From positions 6,368,288 to 6,432,287 of the forward strand of contig NC_092676.1 of the NCBI RefSeq assembly GCF_964355755.1: a DNA stretch of 64,000 nucleotides, written 5' to 3'. This stretch comes from Antedon mediterranea. Lineage: Eukaryota > Echinodermata > Crinoidea > Comatulida > Antedonidae. The position numbers and the translations under genes were made by a program. The notes under the pieces are model-generated. The model saw only the letters and a list, made by a program, of their open reading frames with translations. It did no database searches and was not told the origin of the DNA. Positions 25,801 through 37,000 of the stretch are shown piece after piece; position 1 is the stretch's first letter; each line of letters starts with the position of its first letter.

Positions 25801-28800
25801 AAACGTACGAGATACCAGGTTTGTAATTTTGAATTTAGTTTACAGCAATGTTCCACATTGAATACTATTTAATATTGTATTGCATGTACTACCACCAGTC
25901 AAGATTATAAGTTACCAACAAAGGAGTAAGAACATAAACACTCACAGTATAAAATCTATTCGTAAGTTAACAATGTTTGGTAGTTCCGTAAGTTTGTTGT
26001 TCGAAAGCCGTCTACATAAAGTATTGATTAAAGAGATAGAAGAATCATTTAATGTACTGTAATAATGAATGTTCATTCATCTACGATATTATAATCAGTA
26101 TAATGAATAAATATTATTATTAAAGATTATAATGATATCTAAAATAAATGTTGGTTTAGAGGTGTATACTAAATATGCGTTACTGTACATAAATCTTCTT
26201 CTTTTCTTTTGCATTACCGTTTATATACTTAAAAAAAAAATGTTTGTAGCATTGGATTACGCATGCACCAAACTCACAGTATACGGATATGGTCCACATC
26301 AACGAAGGCATCCTTATCTATAAATCGAATTTTGTTTGCTTTGAGTGAGCTAGAAAAAAATACATAAATAATTTGAAAGACTACTTTTCATGGAATAACC
26401 TACGTTATTTGTGAAACATTTTCTCAATCATCTTTTCAAAGAACTATCGATAGTAAATTAGGCCTAAATTGATTACATTTTTCTTTTACATTTTGAATTA
26501 AAAGATCAATATTAACCAATCTGACAAAAGCTAATTCATATTCAACGATGGTTAGCTTAGCAGTGAGGAAATACTTACATCTCCAAAAAATATTTGCCTT
26601 GAAAAGCTTTTGCTGGTATGCTCTGCAGACTGTTTCCTGCTAAAAATCTAGGAAAACATTATTACAAAACTGTCGAATTATCATAAACACATTTGAAGGG
26701 AAACTGCATGCAAAACTTTGAAAAACCATGGACAGTGACTCATGTTTCTTAGTAAAGTATAATTTTGCAAAAACGTTATAAATATGCCCATAACTCAATT
26801 GCCTTTATATATTTACTCCTTTTTTACCATACGAACCATTTTACAACGATAAAATGACTAAAATTTAAATTAAATTAAATGCAAACACAAATATGTAATA
26901 AATTAATCATGGTAGAGAAGCAAATAAAATGTTTTTAAATTGTTTTAAAAAATATGTAACTATAGTCTATTACACAAATGCGGACCTGCAACAGTGATAA
27001 ATAATTGACCTTTCTGAGTCTAACAAAACAAACATAAATATATATATATATATATAAACACATCAGGCAATGAACATTAATTCTAAACCACCCGGCCGGT
27101 GATATACTGAAATTTAATTAATTAATTTGAAACGATAAAGATGAGGAAATCTGTGAGAATGAGAAAAAGTCACCCCAACCGAGACTCGAACTCGGACCGC
27201 CTGCTTGATATGCAGATGTCCTAACCATTAGACCACTGGGACTTTCATGGTATTGTTCAAACTCGATTGGATAGCGACTCTTTAACATTCTCGGCGTGGT
27301 ACGGTGGAACAGCACTAGTCCTCAGTTGTACGCACGCGCACCAGAGATCAAATTGATACGCCCTCATCTTTCAGTTATATATATATATAAGTTGTAATCA
27401 TGGGTTGTATTAGGAAAATTTATGAACATCAAGTATATATCCAGAGAGTTGGTTGTGATAATAATTAAACAAAAATATTCCTATTTGGACCTTGTTTAGA
27501 GCATGTACTTTTAATATTTTATGTTGTTTAAAGAATGAATCAGATGGGGCTCGGAATGGAAATTCTATTCTATACTTATTTAAGTAGTTGTAGAGTAGTT
27601 AAGACATCACATAGTATTGACAGAGAATCAGGTACCTACAGCAGACGCATGAAAGAGGCAATTTGGATACGAAGAAGGCAAAACAACATCAACCGAGACG
27701 AAGGCGCACACCAACGGAGTCACATATTATATTACTCTGTAATTAGACAGACCTGGCACTAATCGGTCTGTCTAATTACAGGTAGTCATTCTTCTAAATA
27801 AGTTGTTCGTGAAAGGAACAACGAACACGTCAAGAAAAGAAAAGAAAGGAATCTACAATCTAATCTCTCGTAATTGGTTTGATAAAATGAATTGCTTACA
27901 CTATGTTGATAATAATATAATCTTGAGTACATTCAGTTTTCTATGATTTTAGAAAATACTGACTGAAAGCAAAGAAATCGGTCTAAAATTAGCGAGTTGG
28001 TTGGTCTCCCTTATTGAAAATTGGGATAACTTTGGCTATTTTAATAAGAGTTGAAATTATACCAGATAAAAAAAGAAGCATTAATAGCATGCATAAGATG
28101 TTTATTAAACATTAGAGAAATTAACTTTTTAGTAAATGTGATGTAACGGAACAATGGCCACTACCCTTCTTAGAATCTACATTTAAAATAATTGTGCGGA
28201 GATGGAGCAGACATAATAAAAAAAAGTATCTTTAGAACAGGTAGAAATTGATTTAGAAATGTTCATACCAATTAAAAAAAATATTTGTTGAACAATTCGC
28301 ATATTTCTCGGTAATAACTGCATCATCAAAGCAGTGTGGATTTGTACTGTTTTCCTTCCAGAGTTTATGACTGTATTTATATCGGCGTAGGACATATATG
28401 CTTTCAAATGTTAAGTTTAGATGTATAATATTTCTTTTTTTCTAGTTCGACAAAGCTTGTTAAATATAATTATTATTATATTGATTGTATTCAAGCTTAT
28501 GTTGAGGGCTTTGGGATTGGATATTTTTTTTGTATATTTGATGTTTGCGTTTACTGCATTTTAACAAGCTGGATGACATCCATTGTTGTTTGATTTAACA
28601 TTTCTTTCAATTAGTTTATTTGTTTAAAAACATTTGAAAACTAAAAATGATCACAATCATAGATTTCAGACATATTTCGTTGGTTAGATCAATATAAAAT
28701 GTACTAATATCATTGATTTTTAAAGATTGACTTGCAGTGGGCGTTTGAAGATGAAAATCTTTTCAATAAATAATCTGAAAAATTGTATCTCTCTGCCGAG

Positions 28801-31800
28801 AGAGTATCTTTTTTTCCATTTCGACAGTACAAAAATATAATATGCGGATACATAATATACAAATATACCTACATGCTTCCGGTTGTTATGTTTTTGAAAG
28901 TCCCAGTAGATATTTTTTCCAGGTTAGGATTGAATTGAACAAACCTATTAAAAAATATATAAGATATAATTGTTATTTACATTAACGAATAGTTCGCACC
29001 ACACCACCCCCCTCTCCCCCCGACATGTTTTTTAAATTAAATTACAGTAAAAGAAAACGAATAATTAATGTATGTTACTTACACTCCAACAGCATAATCT
29101 GTAGCCAATGCAAATGCATTTTCACAGAGCACTTGAATTCCGTTGTCATACTGAATCCGCCTAAAAAAATGATAGTTAAACACAACACAAATAAGTTAAG
29201 CTTTCCCAGTTTCTTCAGATACATATTTAACAATACATAATATTTATTTCTACTGATACTGTACAAGCAATGATAAATACTACTAAAGCTTAATATTAAA
29301 GGTCCAGTGTGTTGTCACAGGAGCCAGTAAATCAAATGGTCGGTAAGGATGTGACATCCGTTGGATAAATTGTGGAATTTGGGGGCAAAATAATTCCCCA
29401 TAATTATAACGGCCAAATGAGCGAATGACATGAGTAACATATGAACAGTGCCTGTGTTGAAGTTAGGTGTTGGATGATGACGGGGGATGGCTGTTGTTTG
29501 ATAAATAGAGTTCTTCTCAAGCCATCCAAGTGCAATGTGATGCGTATTTCCTTCCTCAAGTCCGACTGTCCTCCTCCCAGATTCAATCTAAATGGCCATG
29601 GTCTTAACAGTGGGCAAGTCACTTAATTATCATTAAACATATAATATCCAGCAAATTCTCGAGTACGATGATATTGACTGTGTACTTTTCGTGTGGCAAC
29701 ACTCGCGTTTGGCGATAAATAAACAAAAGTCATCTACTGGGACTTGAACTCACGATGAAATTGTCACTCCATCACAAGACAACGCTTAATTCGCTGCACC
29801 ACGGAACTTGCTTGAAATTAATAAAATAAATTATTTCAACAAACTTACAAGAATTCTAACGGCACATTTACAAAAGTGAAAGGTTCAATGCCATGTATAT
29901 GGTTTTCCGATATGTATCTGGAAAAAAAAACCAGTAATATTATTATATAAGTAGTAGTGGTGGTGTTGATAGTAGTGGCATTGGTATTAAAAAAAACAAA
30001 ACAAAAACACAATTACAATGATATAATGTCACAACACTCTCCATCTAGCATTCAGTGCCTGAATGGCAGCTGGATAAAAGCTGTTGTGAAACCTATTAGT
30101 ACGAGAAGTGATGGACCGGTATCGTCTACCGCTACGTAACATCTCAAATACATTATGCATGGGATGGCTTGAATCTAGCAATATACAATGCGTTTTCTTA
30201 ATTAAACTCTTCCCGAAAATTAATTTAATAGTGCTTTGTTATATTCCAATAAGACGTGAGGCATACTTAATAACACGTTGTAGATCAGACTTATCTTTAT
30301 TTGTGGCCCTGGTGAAACACAATATAATACTAAAGGTGAGTCAACTTTCAATAAGGGACTTACAGAAAAGTTTCATAATGAAAGGGTCCACTCCGAAGGA
30401 GTTAAGTCTACGTAAAAAGTAAAGACGTTGTTGGGCCTTTTTAGTACACTTGGTAATATGGTTGTGCCATTTTAGATCTCTAGTGATCACCACACCAAGA
30501 GACTTAAAATTATCTACAATTTCAACTTGAGAGTTATTTATATATTAGTGGTAGTAGTGATAATTATAGTGGTAGTGATAGTGGTGATGGTACACTCTAA
30601 AAACAGTGTTTAGAGTTTAAACAAACAAACTCCACACGATGTTTGTTCCCTCTTTTTTGACGCGATCCATGTGCGATGTGATGCGTTTTTCCGACTGTCC
30701 TCCTCCCAGATTCAATCTAAATGGCCATGGTCTTAACAGTGGGAAAGCCACTTAATTATCATTAAACATATCAAATCCCGCAAATTCTCGAATACGGTGA
30801 TATTGACTGTGTAATTTCCGTGTGGCAACACTCGAGTTTGGCGATAAATAAACAAAATTCATCTACTGGAACTTGAACTCGCGATGACATTTTCACTTCA
30901 TCTCAAGACAACGCTTCATCCGCTGCGCCACGGAACTTGCTTGAAATTAATCAACTAAACTATTTAAACTATGCATACATAGCGCCCTCATTTGTTATTA
31001 GTCCTCCCTAGATGTGATTGAAGACCGTTTATGATTGGTTAACACAAGAATCTCCTGTTCGTCCGAAGCGTGTAACATTTTCGAAATGTATTTTAGGATA
31101 TAATAGAACTACTGGATGACGCCATTGTGAGCCATGGAGTAGTGCGCCCTCATCAAATTAGAAAGTCAAAATCTTAGCTATACTGTGTGAAAGGATAATT
31201 GAAATGACAAGACATAAAAAAGCTCTAAAAAAACAGGAATGATAATCTAAATTTACAATTTTCTTTTATGCTAAGGATACAAATATGTAGTTTGCGGATT
31301 TTATACCATATTTTGTTCCAATATTTTCTTTAAATTTTTTTAAATTAATATTTTAATTGTTATTATGCACTTTATTAGACCTATATTTGATTGAATTAAG
31401 TGTTTTCAAATAAAAAAAGTAGGCCTACTTCCGAAGGAGAAACTTAAATTCTACGACGTTTATATTTTTTATAATTATTAATTAATACAAATGTTGAGAA
31501 GCAACAGTCAGTAATAACGTTTTTATTTGTATATTATGTGTTTATATTTCCAGCAGTAGAGCCTACCCACAGTCACAGTAATACATGTTTTTTTTGTATA
31601 TGTGTTTATATATCTAACAGTAACCACATTCACAGTAATAAAATTTCAATTCAAATGGCGACCAAAAAATGGTTAATACATATTTACAACATTGTCAAAG
31701 TATTGCAATACTATATTTCAGTTTAAAGTTTATTCTCCAAGGACCCATACATGTACCTACTTGTGTTAAACCAAAGGGCTCATAAATTTACCTACAAACT

Positions 31801-33721
31801 GGGAGTCTGAGAGATTGGAATGTTTTGCGAAAACAGAGACCCCCTATATAACATAATATTGAGACGTTTTAGTGGGGGTCTCTGTTTTCGAGATATCGAA
31901 AACAGAGACCCCCTATATAACGTAATATTGAGACGTTTTAGTGGGGGTCTTTGTTTTTGAGAACTCGAAAACAGAGACCCCCTATATAACGTAATATTGA
32001 GACGTTTTAGTGGGGGTCTCTGTTTTCGAGATTTTCTCGACTCGAAAACAGAGACCCTGGGTCTCGGGTCTCTGGTCTCTGTTTTCGAGACACCCCATAA
32101 ATGTACATACTTGTGTTAAACCATGGAGGGCTCATAAATTTACCTACAAACTGGGAGTCTGAGAGATTGGAATGTACCATTCATCGCAAATAAATACATT
32201 TGTATAAACGTATATTAAATCTATCAAAATAGTATTTTTTTAAGAAAATCGGCCTGTCTTCAACATTATGATACTGTACTCGAGCTGTTCAACCAAGCTG
32301 TTTCAGCTATTAAAAACAATTATCGTAGAGTAGATAGAAAAATGCGAAACATCCTCGTATTATTGTGTGCAGGTATTTTTTAAGAGGACATCAATTAGAC
32401 AGTGTATACTACGGTCGGAAAACACCCCTATTTTACCTTGGGGCAAATCGTTCAACCTAAATTCATTTTAATTGTCAATAACTAATTATCTGACTCAATT
32501 TAATTAGTAAACAGGGTTACATCAGGTGGTTAAAATCAGTACCGAAAGTACGAACCAACTTTATATACCATCGAGTAAACATTCTAGAAGTAACGCGCGA
32601 TTTACCGAATGTTGCCCTTACGTAAATTTATATATAGATTCGGCCTACCTGATAATAATATTATTATTTTTATTAATGTAGGCTTATTGGTGGAAATTCT
32701 TCTGTTAATATTTAAACGCCCTAGGCTAGTGAATTTTGTATTGCCAAGGAACCATTAATTAGTTATTATCTGTATATTATTCTTCGCAAGGTAAGGTGTC
32801 TAGGCAGACTTGTTTACATACAATACAAAAAGGAGGCCTAGCCTAGCTACCTGACCCAGCAGATATTCTACTTGTTGTTGGCTATGTAATATAACATATT
32901 TCGCCTTTTATATTGGTAAAATATAAGATTTTACATCCCTCGTGAATGATATTATGTTCTCGAGGAATTATATATTAGCCTCAGATGGCGCTTCAGGAAA
33001 TATATATTCCCTCGGGGATGTCAAATCTTATATTTACCCTCTAAGCAGTCAATATCTGTATAATAATTATATGATACATTTACATATTTTAAAAATAATA
33101 TTTATTAATTGTAGATTGTTCTGACACTTTCAGGAATCGTTGATGATTCAGAGTTCTTTGTCTTTGTGACTTCAAATTGAGAGTGAGGTGGATAAAAATA
33201 TGACACCGGTACCTACTGACATTACTTTTCACCCAAACTATACTTTAATAATTTAAAAAAAAATGTTGAATTACAAATATATGTATATTATGTTGCAGAG
33301 GATTCATATATGCGAATTACAATACAAACCTACTACACTATATACTCTGTAAAGTATGTTATTGTCATGTGGTAGACCTTAAAAATTGAATATTTATTTT
33401 TAGGCCTATTATATTTACTGTGTACTGTATTCATTATTATACAGTAGGTTGTACATATGTTTTTACCAAAAAAATTAATAAGTAATTTGTTATTCAAATT
33501 AATTGCTTGTTTGTTCATCAATAACAAAAAATTGTAAGGAAGTATATTACAACAGTTCTTGTTAGCCGCTTATTTCAGGTCATATTATTAATATTTGCTA
33601 CGATTGACGCGTCGGAACACGATGTCACTAATTGATTTTCTACCCCTGGAACAATCGTTCGCTAAATAGGGCTAGGCCTCGGACTCGTATACAAATTATT
33701 ATAATAGTTATGATAAATATT

Positions 33722-33784
<63 letters not shown>

Positions 33785-33834
33785 ATAATAATAATAATAA
33801 TACTATATAGTAGTAGTAGTAGTAGTAGTAGGTC

Positions 33835-33866
<32 letters not shown>

Positions 33867-33976
33867 GTAGTAGTAGTAGTACGAACAATCGCTCGCTAAA
33901 TAGGGCTAGGCCTCGGACTCGTATACAAGTTATTATAATAGTTAAGATAAATATTCTACTACTACTACTCTACTAC

Positions 33977-34009
<33 letters not shown>

Positions 34010-37000
34010 TAGATTCTCGTTATTGTTAATATGCAGTAAAAACAATTGTATTCACTTACAAATGATCTACCAAATTTGAGCCTTTAAATGTAGTATTTTC
34101 TAGTATTGATATACTATTGTGATCTAAATTTCTATTTCAAAAAGAAAAAAAATGAAATATTATAAATAATAAATATCGTTCATCAAACATTGTTTATTCG
34201 ATATTGCCAATTAAGTTGACTATAGACAGCAGCAACGGCTATTTATCATCGAAATGTTGTTTCAATTTCATTTTAAAATACAGGTTTGTCAACAATTAAA
34301 ACATTCCATTTAGTTTAGGGAACGAATGCGTCAAATGCAATAACTATTAAGTGATTACTATTCTCAACACATAATATATTTTCTAAAAACACAAACATGA
34401 GAGCTAGCATTGTCTGACATTAATACCAACATTCCTGTCTCTCATTCCTAATATTATCCATAACAGTAATTTGTTTACAGAAAACATTATTAACAAGCAA
34501 ATTCCCATCCTCACAACCTTGAAACCCACTATCAAGTATATGTTCTACACTGTGTTTCGGTTTATTATTTTTGGCACATTTGTATGGCTTTCATACGTAT
34601 AAAACTTGAGCTAAATTCACAGTCTATAAAAACGTTTCAATGCATGTAAATAGTAAATTGCATAATTCGGTCATAGTGTACAGTACCGTATTGCGGCAAC
34701 CATGCGGTTATACCAACCTAAATAATTGTATTGACCTCTTTTCATTCATCTAGTTCCGTTGGATTGTAAACGCTTTTAGAGGTAGTAATTACACCTTTAT
34801 CAATTATAATCAATGTATAATATTAAACATTTTGGCACAATACCAAATACACATCTAGTAAAAATATATTTTAAAAACAGTTGAGAAATCGATCCTTAAA
34901 TCGATGCTAAACTTACACAGTACGAAGATGTGGAAGGTCATTAAAACATGTCGATACTTCTGTCAACATGTTATTCATTGCATATCTAGGAAATTAAAAA
35001 AATAAACATAAATTCCAACAAAATTTCCTATCTTGTCTTTAATTGTAGTGTTATATCCAATAATAAACCAGTGAAAACAAGATTTTCATGACGTAAGCCC
35101 AAATACCGAATACGATCAACGATACATTTTAGAAATAATACTTACGCTGAAACGATTGTCTTCGGAAATCTTGGTAAACTAGTAAGTACATTATTGTTAA
35201 GGTTTCTATCAAAAACAAAATTATTAAAGTTGTATTTTATAAGATATGTATCATTGATACATTAGACATAAAAGGAGCAAAACTAGATAAAATAACTCAA
35301 AACAATGACAATTAATTTTGAAATCTTACATTGAAAAAAGTTCCTGTAGCTGTAACAAAGCATTTGTGTCGATTTTCTTCAAGTTGTTATCGCTTAAGTA
35401 ACTATAAACAAGTAATTATGTTATGTTAAACTACTAGTTTATTTCGAATCCGTTATTATTAGAATTAATTAACTATCAACTAATGTAAAAACTATTGAAA
35501 TAAACAATATTTTATACAACTTGTTATGGAGTGGTAATAAAGAAAAAATTAAAAGAAATACTCTGATACAAAACATTGAAAATGGTGGGATTAAAATGAT
35601 AGACTTTAACTCTATGATTGAATCTTTAAAGTTAGGCTGGGTAAAACGTTTACTAAGCCCGGATCCAGGAAAGTGGAAATTTATTCCATTATACAATTTA
35701 TTTCCAATTAATTATGCATTAAGTATGACGGACGCAAACTTTGAGAAGCACAATGCACTCAAATATGTGAATACATTCTATATAAATATGCTTAAAGCCT
35801 GCATACGGTTTAATAATATTTATACTAAAAAACCTCAATGTATATTTGAAATAAAAACTCAGAGGGTTATGGGAGAATATATATGTCATGCATAACAAAA
35901 AATCGCTATTCTGTAAATCTTGGGTGAATTCAGGTATAACAAGGCCAACAGCCATTAAGTCGCGTGCTACAATGCATAGTGATACCGGACCGACAGACAG
36001 ACCGACAGACAGACAGACAGAGAGACCGACCGACCGACATAGTGAACTATACTGACCGAAATTACTGAACATGTTTAAAAATGTTGAAATGTTTAAAAAC
36101 ATTTATTTTTTTTAAATTTACACGTGCGTAGCCTGTCACTTTCGACGTGCTCGTATAACGTAATTTCGAGTTGAAAAGTAAGTCAAGAAAACAGAAATCG
36201 GGCAAAAACAGTGCGCAATAACATTTAACGCGCAGTGCGCGCGCAAAAATATGCGCACTCATGGCAATTTTGTAAACGCTTAAAATTGCCTGAAATGTAC
36301 TCTCATTTCTTCGAAAATAAATTTTGAAAATGTTAAGCGCGCGTACGCATGCGTTACATGCCCTACGCACGTAATTGTATTGCCATATGATGATTTATGC
36401 CCTGAAATTTATGAGTACCAAATTTTATTTAATTGTGATTCATGGTTGTGAAGATATAATTATAAACGTGATTTCGTTAAATCGTGCGTAGACCGCGTAA
36501 TTTTTTATTGCGCACCGTGAAAACATAACCACATTGATTCCTGGCCATAAGGAATATACTGTGGAAAATTGACCTAGCTAGATTAAACTGATATCAAGAT
36601 AAGGTCTTAAAGCGATAAAACGCATAGTGATACCGGACCGACAGACAGACAGACAGACCGACAGACAGACCGACAGACAGACAGACAGACAGACCGACCG
36701 ACCGACATAGTGAACTATAGAGTCGCTTCCACGCGACTAAAAACAGTAGGAGATATTATGGTTAAGTCTAAATTTAAGCATATTAATGAAATAACTCCAC
36801 TGTTGAAACGAATGGAAAATTCATTTTTAATATATATGCCACTAATTGACGCTATTCCGAGAAACTGGAAAGTTATAGTGGTTGAGAAACCCTATTGTTA
36901 TAATATACATAAAGAGGTTGATACAATAGAGAAAAATGTTAATGTTACTTCAAATTATAAACTGTCAAACAATTCTATTCCACTTTTACCGATGTAGCAT

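Noticed and set aside
27169-27242. Functional tRNA with ATC anticodon
   Set aside because: The stem has several wobble pairs and the downstream body matches another SINE copy at 14.7 kb, so it is a SINE head.
33632-33979. Frames with long Leu and Ser runs
   Set aside because: Direct translation of (CTA)n/(TAG)n microsatellites.
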